A stretch of 64,000 nt of DNA from the NCBI RefSeq assembly GCF_949987535.1, contig NC_080075.1, positions 6,432,606 through 6,496,605 of the forward strand. Direction: 5' to 3'. Shown in pieces: positions 34,390-45,199 of the stretch (the first letter of the stretch is position 1; the number at the start of each line of letters is the position of its first letter). A model generated the notes under the pieces. It had not been told where the DNA came from. It did no database searches and saw only the letters and a list, made by a program, of their open reading frames with translations. The position numbers were made by a program, and so were the translations under genes. This DNA comes from Balaenoptera acutorostrata (lineage: Eukaryota; Chordata; Mammalia; Artiodactyla; Balaenopteridae).

Positions 34390-34615
34390 TGTGCCAAACA
34401 CATTCATTTTCCAAGCCCCAGTCAAACCACAGCTGTTCTGTGGGGCTTTCTCAGTCCCCTCCCAGAGGAACTGACCGTTCATTCTGTGCACCCCACTGTC
34501 CCCAGCATGACGCCCACAACACTTTGTGCCTGCTTTCCTACCTGAGAGTCCTTCAGGGCAGGGAACCCTGTTCCACTCATGTCCGCAGCTCCAGGGCCTG
34601 GTAGCACATCTGACC
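34390..34615 (+). repeat. L2 LINE 3' end remnant
   Basis: L2-like order 'caaaccacagctgttctgtg' to 'ccttcagggcagggaaccct' and 'ccagggcctggtagcac'. Confidence 0.6.
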
Positions 34616-35609
34616 GAGGGGTGGGTGCCGGCGACTATTTCTGGAAGGAATATTTTCTAGCCGTCCCTGCTCACCCTGAGTGCTCTGCAGCACCCAAGTC
34701 CCCCTGAGAACAGCTGACTCCCTCCCTCAGTTGTGCTCAGGGGATATCTGTCTATGACCTGCAGTTCTGGACCACAGCTGCCCCTGCCCCCTGGGTGGGC
34801 AGTCCCGTTTGTCCTGGGCACAGGGCTCTTACCTGGCTTCTCACCTGCTGGGTCAGATCTGGGTTTCTGATCCTCTACAAACAGATTCCTTGGCCTCCAG
34901 TGAAGCAGTTCTACTCAGTTCCCAGGAATCTTGTGGGAGCTTTACTTCAGTTTTGTCCTAATTAAGTCACATGTTGTCAGGCGTCCCTTTGTCAAAACCC
35001 GAGGGTCATGATGGAGTTTCTTTCCTTCTCTTTCTAGGATGTTGGATTTAACTGCTTCCTTGAGGAGACGCCTCGGAGCCCCCCTCAGCTGTTCAAGGCC
35101 AGCGTCCACGTGTCTATTTCTACCACGCTTTGAGGAAATACTCACTTTTAAAGCCCTACCTGCATATTCGCTCTAGCTTTTCTTTACTATCACCTACTCC
35201 ATACTTCCCAGCTTTTCCATTCTCTGAGAACCAACGTGCCTGGTTTCGTTCCTGGGTAGGGGACCTGCAGGGGAGCCCTAATATCGGCATCTTCTGTGCC
35301 CACGAGGGACGTCCAGTGTTGAGTTTGGTGTGAACCTTGCCGCAGGGTCCTACAACATCGCAGCTTCTTCAGCAGCTCCGAGGGATCCCTCGTGAGATCA
35401 CGGAAAACGTACGCTCAGCGTTTAAAAAAATCGGAAAATAATTTTTAGCTTTTAACGCTGTTTTTTGGTTATTTGTAAAAACGTTTCTTGTTATCTTAAG
35501 TGCCGTGTTATTCCAAACACACCTGGATTTCCTGGGGTGCATTCTGTCCCCCCAAATATAAATGCCCTAGGTCGGCAACCTGCAGCTGGGACAACAAGAT
35601 GTCTTTTTC
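34616..35609. other. Upstream flank of the TBC1D8 CpG island
   Basis: No transposon recognised over about 1 kb before the island. This is the most likely place for proximal regulatory sequence, but no particular motif stands out. Confidence 0.4.
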
Positions 35610-35812
35610 ACCATCGCCTCCTCCTCCTCCTGCTGCTCTCCGGGCTGCCTCCCCGCAGGGGCGCTGGAGAGGAGAGGGGCCGCGGCGCCCCCCCGCGAGC
35701 GCAGGGGGAGAGGCGGGGAGCCCGGCAGCCGGGATTGGACTTCCTCCCTCCACTCCGGAACTGCGCTGGAGCCGCCGGGACTCGGAAACCCTGGCGGCGC
35801 CGCGGGAGCCGG

Positions 35813-35880
35813 CGGGGTGGGCGGGGCGCGGCCGGTGGGCGGGGCGCGGCGACCCGTGGGCGGGCCCGGGGCGGGGCCTG
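35813..35880. promoter_or_regulatory. GC-box (Sp/KLF-type) cluster with an 18-bp tandem unit
   Basis: The unit GGTGGGCGGGGCGCGGC occurs at 35816-35832 and again exactly at 35834-35850. It is followed by GTGGGCGGGCC and GGGGCGGGGCC. These are canonical Sp1/KLF-type GC boxes. Their position about 190-255 bp before the start codon fits a core promoter role, which is inferred. Confidence 0.6.
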
Positions 35881-35965
35881 CGCGCGGGCTGCGCGGGCCG
35901 CGAGGGGCGAGCTGCGCCCGCCGCGCTCTTCGGACTCCCGAGCGCAGGGCGCCGGCTGGCTGCGC

Positions 35966-36001
35966 TCCCCACCGCCGCCGCCGCCGCCTCCTCCTCCTCC
36001 C
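35966..36001 (+). repeat. CCG/CTC triplet tract in the inferred 5' leader
   Basis: Five or more GCC units run straight into CCTCCTCCTCCTCC just before the start-stop uORF. A similar CTC run lies at 35617-35636 at the island's edge. Such tracts are length-variable and can affect promoter or leader structure. Confidence 0.7.
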
Positions 36002-36029
36002 GAGCTGGCTCGGCCCGGCGGCCGGGGCG

Positions 36030-36035
36030 ATGTGA
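36030..36035 (+). promoter_or_regulatory. Start-stop uORF (ATGTGA) in the TBC1D8 5' leader
   Basis: ATG at 36030 is followed directly by TGA at 36033. It is in the same frame as the TBC1D8 ATG and 39 nt upstream of it. Minimal start-stop uORFs are known to hold ribosomes and lower downstream initiation. The effect here depends on transcription starting upstream of 36030, which is likely but not shown. Confidence 0.55.
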
Positions 36036-36068
36036 GCCGGGGCCCGCGGGCGCGGCCGGACCTCCGCG

Positions 36069-36195
36069 ATGTGGCTCAAGCCCGAGGAGGTGTTGCTGAA
36101 GAACGCCTTGAAGCTCTGGGTGACTCAGAAGAGCAGCTGCTACTTCATCCTGCAGCGGCGCCGCGGGCACGGCGAGGGGGGCGGCCGGCTCACGG
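36069..36195 (+). CDS. TBC1D8: TBC1D8 coding exon 1 (partial gene, N-terminal 42 codons)
   Basis: TBC1D8 is a TBC-domain Rab GTPase-activating protein of the TBC1D8/TBC1D9 group. The full family protein carries two GRAM domains, a TBC domain and an EF-hand-like region, and acts on membrane traffic in the cytoplasm. Only the N-terminus before the first GRAM domain is here. It starts [18 protein letters not shown], continues through a [17 protein letters not shown] segment and ends GGGRLT. I recognise this as TBC1D8. The paralogue TBC1D8B shares the first 17 residues but then diverges (LMERSNDYF). The ATG at 36069 is chosen because an in-frame TGA lies at 36033 and G is at -3. The exon ends after CACGG and the intron begins GTAAGG at 36196, so the split codon is phase 1. 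The exon sits inside a CpG island, typical of a first exon. Family assignment comes from memory of the protein, not from a search. Confidence 0.9.
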
Positions 36196-36740
36196 GTAAG
36201 GGGCGCGCCGGGGCGGGCGGGCGCATCGGCCGGGCCCGGACCTCGCTCCCCGCCGGGCCCGCGGCCCCAGTCCGGGGCTGCGGCGCAGGTGGCGGTTTTG
36301 TGGGAGACGCCAGGCCGGCCCTGCCTCGGGCTTGTTTTCCTTTCTCCTGCCTCTCCTGCAAGCTCCCGTCGAGGTGGTGGCAGAAGGGACTTGCGGGCTC
36401 GTGCATTTTCCCGGGCGGGGCAGGTGCCTTCGCCGCCTGGCCCGGTGACCGCCCGGAGGCCAGGCTTGGCTCGGGAAGCGAAGGAGAGACGCCGGCTGGA
36501 GCGAGGGCCGCCCGGGGAGGAGCGGGGCCGCCGTGCGGGGCCAGGTGACAGCGGGTGCGCCCCGGCCATCTGGACGCGCCCGAGGCTCCAGGTGGTGTCG
36601 CGGCTGGGGACACACGGCCGGCCCATGGCGGGGCGCAGCTCGGGAGGCTCTGGCAATCCGGGACTGTCGGGCGGGTGAACGGGTCGGGCCGGGCGGGCCT
36701 GGGACGGTCTCCACGCCCGGAGGAGAAACGCAGGTGGTAC

Positions 36741-38068
36741 GAATTCCGAGCTCGTGATCTTAATAGCAGAACTGAGCAGGTCAGTTCCCCGCCCCCATCC
36801 CTTCACTTTCCTCCTAGGAATGAAAGGAGGAAGAAAACTCAGGCTTGTAAAATTTACTAAAAAAAAAAAAAAAAGCATCTTTTTTTCCTCTGAAAGTTAT
36901 GGTCCAAAACTCTTTGAAAATCAGGCCTTTGGATAACTTGCATAAGCTGGGACACCTGTTTAAAAGGTCAACAGAGGAACAATATGAACCTTTTACAGTT
37001 GTATCTAGGGAAGCTATATGGAATTTCAGATTTTGGAATCTGAAATAAGAGGGACTTTAGATCTTCCCATTTTGTCCCTCCTTATACCGAGGAGGAGGAG
37101 ACCAAGGCCGGGGAGAGGGTGGTCAAGGGGACGAGCTTGGGTCCCTGGGCTCATTGTTGGTGACTGCTGCCTGTTTATTCTGGGGGAGGCCCTCCTGGAG
37201 TAAAGTCTACGGGGAAATGCGATTCATACGTCCTGAAAGGGCAGAACCAAGTGCCAGGGCATTACCCTTCCCATACTTTAGATCGGGGAGGCCGGAAAGC
37301 AGGCAGTTGGATTCGGTAGGGAGGGTAGACTTCACTGAGCTTCAAGGAGTCAGCCGGAGTTGGTGGGATTTCTGGATGGAAGGGGCAGTGGGGTGACCTA
37401 TGGTCATGGTGATCAGTGGGAACAGGTGGCAGGTGGGCCTGATCTGCGGGCTGTTTGAAACTCTGAGTGGGGGAGTTAGTGTAGGAGGTTGGGTGGGCCT
37501 TCTGGGCCCCTGGGCAGCACAGTGGCACTTAGTGCCTGGGCTCTTGGGAAATGGAGGTTGGTGGCGCCCTGTGGGGCTCATCAGAGGCGAAGAGGCCAGA
37601 GGAGGGGTTCGTCTCCCCAGTCCTTTGAAGGCTGTGTATCTTAATCTTTGGTGCATTAAACACAGCACTTGGCCTATAAATGGTCTCCTTTAGTAGAGGG
37701 TGAGGACAGGGCTTGAAGATTTGTGAAACAGGAAACAAGGAACGTCGGTCCAGCAAACGTTCGTTGACTTAGTTCAGTGCACACTGACTGTGGGATGCTC
37801 GTCCTGTGGCTACTTTGGGAAGGACTTCAGGTTATTCACCATCCAGCAGGGGAGGTGGGTCCAGACCTGGAGGGCAAAGCCTCAGATCCCGTGCCTGATG
37901 GAGGTTCAGGACGGCTTCCCTTCTGGAGAGCTTGCTTTGAGGTCCAGTCTGTCTGAGATGAACTCAAAATGATGCCCTCCCTCCTGCTGCATTCCAGAAT
38001 CAAGCAGGACTGTAGCACCTGTGCCTTTGGGCTTTACTTTGGTTTGGGCTTGCTGTGAATATGCACAG
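36741..38068. other. Proximal intron 1, repeat-free
   Basis: About 1.3 kb after the island without recognisable transposons. It could hold intronic enhancer sequence; this is inference. No exon recognised. Confidence 0.4.
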
Positions 38069-38078
38069 TTTTCTTATT

Positions 38079-38400
38079 TTTTTTTTTTAATTTATTTTTT
38101 GGCTGTGTTGGGTCTTCGTTGCTGCGCGCAGGCTTTCTCTAGTTGTGGCGAGCGGGGGCTACTCTTCGTTGCGGTGCGCGGGCTTCTCCTTGCGGTGGCT
38201 TCTCTTGTTGCGGAGCACGGGCTCTAGGCATGTGAGCTCAGTAGTTGTGGCTCGCGGGCTCTAGAGCGCAGGCTCAGTAGTTGTGACGCACGGGCTTAGT
38301 TGCTCCACGGCATGTGGGATCTTCCCGGACCAGGGCTTGAACCTGTGTCCCCTGCATTGGCAGGCGGATTCTTAACCACTGTGCCACCAGGGAAGCCCAA
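38079..38400 (-). mobile_element. CHR-2-type SINE (antisense in intron 1)
   Basis: Full antisense body. Duplication ttttcttatt at 38069-38078 and 38401-38410. Confidence 0.92.
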
Positions 38401-38410
38401 TTTTCTTATT

Positions 38411-39054
38411 CTTGAAGGCAGTAAGATTGGCCAAAAAAGGGAGGAAAATTCCCCACAAAGAGACCCCTGGCACTTTGCTTTATTTCTTGGAGACTCAGAA
38501 CCTCCTGCTGATTGTGAAAGGGTGGCATCCCCTACGGCAGCTGAACACTCCACCTTTGGACATTTAGCCGGGGAGCCAATGGCTGTTCCAGTTAGGCAAC
38601 CCTGTTACCACATCCTCCGATGGCTGGTCTTACTGGGGCCCTTACGAGTGTTGTAAAATCAAAACTGATGTGACACAGAGGCCAGCTCCATGTTGGTGGC
38701 GGTTTTCAGAAAACGTAGAGTTCTAATTTGGCAGATATTTAGCAATTTATTTCAAAGATTTAAAGCTTCAACTGAGTTTATGAAATCAAAGGGTGTGCAT
38801 TCTGACTGGTTTTAGGCTTTTCTTTGGAGAGAAGCAAGTAGAGGATGATTAAGAGGGCTGGAGATAAAATGTAAAGGAGCAATAAAAGGAAGTGTCTCTT
38901 TTTGTATTGCGATGCTGAGTTTGAGATTAGGTGGTAGGGGCTTAAAAATGTGAGGTCTCCATTGGCGTTTAAAGTAATCTGACATGTTGAAAACTTGCCC
39001 GCCCTCAGAAATAGAAGGTTTTGTTTCATTGAGGATTGTAATTTGTCCTCCTGC

Positions 39055-39056
<2 letters not shown>
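38411..39056. other. Intron 1 stretch without recognised element
   Basis: Nothing supported. Confidence 0.4.

Positions 39057-39114
<58 letters not shown>
39057..39114. repeat. (AC)n microsatellite, about 29 units, uninterrupted
   Basis: Pure AC run of 58 bp. Likely polymorphic and able to adopt Z-DNA. Confidence 0.97.
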
Positions 39115-39117
<3 letters not shown>

Positions 39118-39194
39118 ATACACATGTCCAGGTTTATTTTCTCCATAGCCCTTTCTAATATAGAAAATACTTATTTTGTTCATTGTTTCCCTTA

Positions 39195-39290
39195 CTAAAT
39201 TGTCTGGTCTATGAGGGCAGGTATTTTACCTGTGATGGTGCCTAGCACTGCGTATATGCTCAGGTAACATTTGTAGGATGAATAGATGAT
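39195..39290 (+). repeat. L2 LINE 3' end remnant
   Basis: 'ggtctatgagggcaggtatt', 'gtgcctagcactgcgtat' and the terminal repeat-like 'gaatagatga' fit the L2 end. Confidence 0.6.
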
Positions 39291-39930
39291 TGAGTCCATG
39301 CATGAAAGGTGGAGCCCACTTTTTTTTTCTCAAAAGTTGGGTGGGTGTGGAGGCCCAGCGTTCAGACTGAGCTGATCACATGGGCCAGGAAACGTGCCCT
39401 CTCTCTCCTCGGCTTCCTGTGTACCTGCAGGCTGACCCACCGGAAAGCTGGAGAGGGTTGAGTGGGAATTGAAAGCTCCTGTCTATTTTTGTAGCTTCTC
39501 CTTTGAGGGCAAAGGAGCCGGGCACCAGCCTCTCAGGTGGCTTCAATTACCAGCCCCAGGGACCCGCTTCGAGAAGGAGATCTTGGGCTGGGGAGGGGGC
39601 AGGCGGTGCTGGAAGGCAGTGACCTTCGCTTCCAGTTTGAACATGGTGTGGCTGAACACAGTATTGTAAGATGTTTCCACAACTCCCCTGACAGAGTGAT
39701 TTTTGCTGCCCTGGAAGGGAGGAAGTGAAGTTATACAGTGTTCCCTTGGATACGGTCTCCAGCCTGTGGGAATATTTCTTATAAAAGTGCAGCTCTGGGA
39801 GAACAGAGTGGGAGCAGTTAGCCTTTGGGAGGTGGTGGGCAGAAGGACACCCAACATCACTGCCCACCCCCACCCCCCCGCACCCCGGGGTCTCTGATGC
39901 ACTTAAAATGAGCAGCATGAATGAAACTTT
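39291..39930. other. Intron 1 stretch without recognised element
   Basis: Nothing supported. Opposite-strand open frames are chance. Confidence 0.4.
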
Positions 39931-39940
39931 AAAGACCGAT

Positions 39941-40189
39941 GGGCTTCCCTGGTGGTGCAGTGGTTAAGAATCCGCCTGCCAATGCAGGGGACACGGGTTC
40001 GAGCCCTGGTCCAGGAAGATCCCCCGTGCCGCGGAGCAACTAAGCCCGTGCGCCTAGAGCCCGTGCTCCGCAACAAGAGAAGCCATTGCAGTGAGAAGCC
40101 CCCGCTCGCCACAACTAGAGAAAGCCCGCGTGCAGCAACGAAGACCCAATGCAGCCAAAAATAAATTAACAAAATAAAAATAAAAAAAT
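39941..40189 (+). mobile_element. CHR-2-type SINE with internal deletion
   Basis: Head gggcttccctggtggtgcag. The middle 'ccacaactactgagcc' part is missing. Duplication taaagaccga at the edges (39930 and 40189). Confidence 0.9.
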
Positions 40190-40198
40190 AAAGACCGA

Positions 40199-41799
40199 AT
40201 ATCACCACCCAGACGTGCCCCTCTGAAGGATTTTATTTTTCAGTGTTTTATTATGCACATTCCTGTATAATCTTGCAGTTCTTTCCCCAAAGAGGCTGGC
40301 AGTTTAAGAGTAATAATTTGAATCACATATTGATGTTTTCTACTTTTCAGAGTGTTTCCCTTTGGCCCCTGTTCCTGTCACCGCATTTGTAGCAGTTATG
40401 GGCTAACCGATTTCCTAACTGGGTCAAGGGAGGAAGTTAGGAGTGGGAGTGGAAAATATGGGCTTTGGAGTCAAGATAAGTTGGTTGGGTACAAATTTGG
40501 GCCAGTTTATTTGGCTTCTTTGAGCCTTCCTTATAACTCTGCCTTAAGGCACGGACAAAAACTAACTTTAGAGGGTTAGAAGCTGTTTTCCACCATGGCT
40601 AGCCCATCTTTCCCATCAGCAATGCACAAGGCTTCCGATTATAATAAGGGTTAGAATGAAAATAAACAATATACATGAAGGGCTTAGTTGTGCCCGTCAC
40701 CTGGTAGGTTTGAAGAAAAGCAAAGCAGAGTAACATTTAAAAAACCGAAGAACAAGAGCGCTTCTTAGAACACGAAGTGTCGTAAAATAGTTTGCATTGT
40801 AGTGAAGGATGTAAGCAACATTTATCTATTAGCGCAGGATTTACTAAGTGTAATTAGAAGATTAAATATTTAAATAGCAATTTGTGCCAGCAGGATTTGG
40901 ATACAGGGGGTCTTTGACCACATTAAATCCTAGTAGATAAAGGGAACTGAGTGTGAGTGGCCAGCTGTGCCCAGGGTGAGTCGTCTCCTGCCTTTGGAAC
41001 AGGAGACTGGGGGAGTCTCATCTAGGGATTCCCGTGGGGTTCCCAGAGCTTGCTCAGAATGACTCTGCTCCATGGCTGGAATGGTGAAGCCCAGCACTAG
41101 CGTGGCCTTTCTTGGCTAGTCCGCCTGACGTCAGCTGGAGTCCTGCTCAGGTAGCTGAAGTTGGTGGTGGATTTCATCCCTGCCACCAACAAAAACCCCT
41201 TTGGCTCAACAGGGCGGCTGTTGCATTGTGCACACTCCCCACATATTGGCTCTAGAGTCTTACATACTTTGGTCTTGTTTTCCAGAAGCACAACAAGGGA
41301 GAAATCACAAACAACGGAAGTACTTTGATTCCAGGGGCATAAATCAGAAGGTTTATATAAGTAAAATAACTGGTGTTATCTCTAAGGGCTGATAAGCCAT
41401 TAACAAAAGCTTTGGGGTTCCCAACAGATGCATTTAATGAGAACATAATAAGGGCCATGCATTTGTAATTAGATAACGAAACAAGGCCTGGGCTGTGTCA
41501 CTCCAGGAAATAATATGAGGTACAAATGTGTGGGTAGGGAAGGCTGTTTCAGCCTAACTGGGGCTCTTTAGGAAGAGCTGAAAACGATTGGGAGGCTTGG
41601 AACGTTTAAAGAATTCATTTACTTGAGCCATATTCTGGCAGCATTGGATCAAGGAGGGATTTATTTAAAATGAAAGTAGTAAATCTGATCATATTTCCAG
41701 CACAGATTTTTTTTCCCCTCCTTATTTTGTAAAGCTTTAATCAATTGCATTAAAAAGCAGCCCTGGACGTATTTTCACGGCTCCTGGGGTCTCGCATGA
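40199..41799. other. Intron 1 stretch without recognised element
   Basis: About 1.6 kb with no clear transposon or exon. Confidence 0.4.
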
Positions 41800-42200
41800 G
41801 CTACCCCTGCACCACCTCTAAGGCTCTTTCTCCCCTGCCTTCTGCACTCGAGCAAAGACCCTCCAGTGTCGGTCACTTTCCTCTCCCGGGCCTTCACGGG
41901 CTGTCCCCTCTGCCTGGGGCGCTCCCACCTGCCCTTCCAGTCTCAGCCTAAGCTCCACTGCTTGGACATGGACCCCCCTGCCCCCATCCTCTTGTCCCGC
42001 CCTCTGCTTTTCCTTTAGAACACTGACCACTGTTTGTCGTGATGTGGCTCTTTGTGGCTTTATCTGTTTCGAGCAAACCAGACCTTGAGCTCCAGAAGGG
42101 AGGTCCCAGGTCTGCGTCCCTCACCACTGTGCCGCCTGCCCTGGAATCCTTGCTGTCGCTGGAGCACTGTTGATAGGTATTTAGTGAATACACGGATGCC
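41800..42200 (+). repeat. L2 LINE 3' end
   Basis: Order 'gcctggggcgctcccacctg', 'ttccagtctcagcctaagct', 'gaccttgagctccagaaggg', 'gataggtatttagtgaatac' is typical for L2. Confidence 0.75.
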
Positions 42201-42581
42201 CACGTAGAATTGATAGCTGTGAGCCTCTGAGGTTGAGAAATGTTTCGCATGATCCTGAAAATGGAAGTTATGAAGAAAACAGGAGTAAATAATACAGAGG
42301 GTTGTTATTGTTATTTCTCACAGCCGCCCTACGTGCTTGTAAGGATCAGTGGTGGTTTGTCAGCTGCGCCAGCGCACCTGTTAGAACTCCCCGTTGGTAA
42401 CCTTTACGGAAATGATCCTGTACAGACCCAGAATGATTTTCCCAGCACATCACCAGCCAACTAACACAGCTCTACGAATCTGAGTCATTAATATTCTTGA
42501 ACATTTGGTGGGTGTGTTGTAACCATTAGATTTTATTATTTTTCTGCTTCCTTTTTTTTAACTTTAAAAAAAGAGAAAGAG

Positions 42582-42898
42582 GGCTTCCCTGGTGGCGCAG
42601 TGGCTGAGAATCTGCCTGCTAATGCAGGGGACACGGGTTCGAGCCCTGGTCTGGGAAGATCCCACATGCCACGGAGCAGCTGGGCCCGTGAGCCACAACT
42701 ACTGAGCCTGCGCGTCTGGAGCCTGTGCCCCGCAACGGGAGGGGCCGCGATAGTGAGAGGCCCGCGCACCGCGATGAAGAGCGGTCCCTGCACCGCGATG
42801 AAGAGTGGCCCCCGCTTGCCGTAACTAGAGAAAGCCCTCGCACGAACCGAAGACCCAACACAGCCAAAAATAAAGAAATAAATAAATAAAGTAGCTAT
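42582..42898 (+). mobile_element. CHR-2-type SINE
   Basis: Full body with a local duplication of 'ccgcgatgaagagcggtccctgca'-like sequence near 42768-42808. Duplication aaaaaaagagaaagag at 42566-42581 and 42899-42914. Shares subfamily bases with the SINE at 26043. Confidence 0.92.
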
Positions 42899-43199
42899 AA
42901 AAAAAGAGAAAGAGAAATCAACAACAAAATAAACAGCCCCCAGTAAGGTCTCCTTAGGAAAAGGTACTGTACTTTGTGATTGGTTTTATTCTGAATAAAT
43001 AGTTACTAGTAGAGAATGGATATTCAGATATAATGGGATGATAGTTTACCTGAAGTTTTAAATTATGAAATCTTTCATGTGCATAGGCGCATATAATGCA
43101 AATGTAGAGTATAAATAATATAATACCCACTGGCTGTTACTAAAAAATATTTAGAATGTTTCCAGTGCTTGAGAGATTTCTTGTGTGTTTTCCTGATTA

Positions 43200-43990
43200 T
43201 ATTCCATTCCTTCCCTTGTGGGCATTAACATCCTGAATTATGTGTTAATACTCCCTTGCTTTTATTTATAGTTTTGACACATTTCTATGTATCCCTAATC
43301 AACACATGGTTTAGTTTTGTATGTTTTTTTCTTAAACTTTTTACAAGGGGAATCATACTTTATGTATTTTTTCCGAAGCTTGTTTTTCTGCCCCCCCATT
43401 ATAGTTGCAGTTTTATGTGTATCATTATGTTTCTCTAACACTGATGCATGTAACCATGTTTATTTATTTTCATTGATGGGTAGTGACCCATTGAATGACT
43501 ATACCATTATCGACCGATTCATTCATTCATTCTCCTGTCAGTTGATATTTGGGTTTCTAGTTGCTGTTGTTTTGCTGTTACAAATAGTGCTGCTGTGAAC
43601 ATTGTCAGAGATGTTACTTTTGGCCAATCTAGTAGGTATTAAAATAGTATCTGAGAACCACCGAGATGGTGTTTCCCTCATAGGGGTAAGAATCTTTTTA
43701 TGTGTTTATTAAGTATTTGTTTTGCCTTTTGAGAAAGGTCTGTGTCTTTTTCTTATCTTAGGAGCTGTGTGTGTGTGTCTGTGTATGTGTGCACGCACAT
43801 GTGTCTATGTGTTCTGTATTCTTTTTCAATTATATGTATTGAAAAATCTCTCACTCCATGCCTGGGCTTTGTATTTATTTTTGTTGTGGGTCTTTTGAAG
43901 GACCAAATTCTTAATTTTCACGCAGCCAGATGTACCATTCTTGTCCTCTAATAGTTTGTACTTTTTGTTACTTGTTTAAGAAGAAATCTT
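43200..43990 (-). mobile_element. Old LINE (L1/HAL1-like) fragment
   Basis: Antisense blocks 'caaggggaatcatacttta', 'caaatagtgctgctgtgaac' and 'ggccaatctagtaggtatta' are eroded L1-like 3' sequence. A GT-rich run lies at 43768-43806. Confidence 0.6.
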
Positions 43991-45199
43991 TAGAAGGGAA
44001 TCTCCGGGATGATGGTGAGGGGAGAGCCTTAGATGAGAGTCTGGTCCTCAGTCCAGATAGGAGCAGGGCGGATGCTCCAGGACAACTCCTAGGAGAAGAG
44101 AAACTGATAGAGCAGGGACATGCTTGCACTTGCACGTGTTGGAGGAACATCCTATCACCAGGGGAGAGCTTGTGGGTGAATTCTTGACACATAGAAAGCT
44201 GAATCAGCCAAGAATTCCAGGACAGTTGTCAACTCCAGGGAACATAAAAAGCTGTGTAGGTTAGGAAAGGTTTCACCTTTTACTACAAAGCTCAGCTTGC
44301 ACTAACGTTTACGTCGTTACAAGAATGTAAATATCGACTCTGGTGTCTAACCCAGGCTGTCGCCTAATTGAGGAGGGAGTGGCAGGTGGGGTTGCTGAGT
44401 GAATGGGGGATACATCCTCCACTTCTGGAAGTTGCCAGCTGATGCCCGCATGGAAAATTGAGGAAGTAGTTGTACCAGCATGTTCCCGGAGAAGTGGAGG
44501 TGAATGGGAAAAGAACCAGTAAAGAACTGGGAGTGGTTGCCCTCGGGGAGCTGGGAAGTGGGAGCAGGGAGGGGCTGCTGGGTTTCTCATGGACCTTGTC
44601 CAGTTAGATGCTTCTTTCCATGCACATGTAAACTGGATAAAATACAGAATGTAAACTTTGGGAGAGCTTGGCATTTTTTCTGGGTAATGGGGCTCCCGTG
44701 GGTAACGGGGTCAGGAGAGGCATTGAAGCAGAGTCGTATTAGTGCCTCACGGCCGTGATTCCTGAACTGCCCTGCTTCACATATTTGTCCTCTCAGTAAA
44801 CTATATTTAGCCTTCAAAGTGTCTGGAATATGTGGGGTATGTCAATTTCACAGAGGCTTAACACCTGTTTTCAGAAATGCATCTAATCTAGCCAGGTACT
44901 TTTATTTGAAATTAAAATATATCTATTCTGGATGATTGTTTTCCTCCAGAGAAGAAATCAGGTTAGAGTTATACACGTACAATACATTTATAATTTTTGT
45001 CCCTTTCCTATAGGTAGGGTACATAACTGCATCCCATTCCTTCTGGGGTCTCAGTTCCTTAACCTGCAAAACAGTGATAATATAGCAACAACATTAGTTT
45101 TTGCTTTGTGGAAGAGTTTATATTTCAAACTGTTATATTTTATAGACATGTTGGCAAAATCCACTTAATTATTTGTATGTAAAGAAGAAGAAAAAGCCC
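43991..45199. other. Intron 1 stretch without recognised element
   Basis: Nothing supported. Confidence 0.4.

Larger units (their letters stand above)
35610..36740. promoter_or_regulatory. CpG island promoter of TBC1D8
   Basis: GC content and CpG density rise sharply at about 35.61 kb and fall back by about 36.74 kb. No TATA box is visible before the exon. Many GGGCGG/GGGGCGGGG boxes lie at 35813-35880. This matches a housekeeping-type TATA-less promoter with dispersed initiation. The transcription start is inferred to lie roughly between 35850 and 36030; its exact place cannot be read from sequence. Confidence 0.85.

Noticed and set aside
35465..36199. Plus-strand open frames of 244 and 199 codons in the CpG island
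   Set aside because: Composition-driven, Gly/Arg/Ala/Pro-rich, out of frame with the TBC1D8 exon, and they run across the presumed promoter.
35508..36878. Long antisense open frame (456 codons) across the CpG island
   Set aside because: High GC content removes stop codons. The translation is low-complexity Pro/Arg/Ala/Gly, it overlaps the real TBC1D8 exon on the other strand, and it shows no domain.
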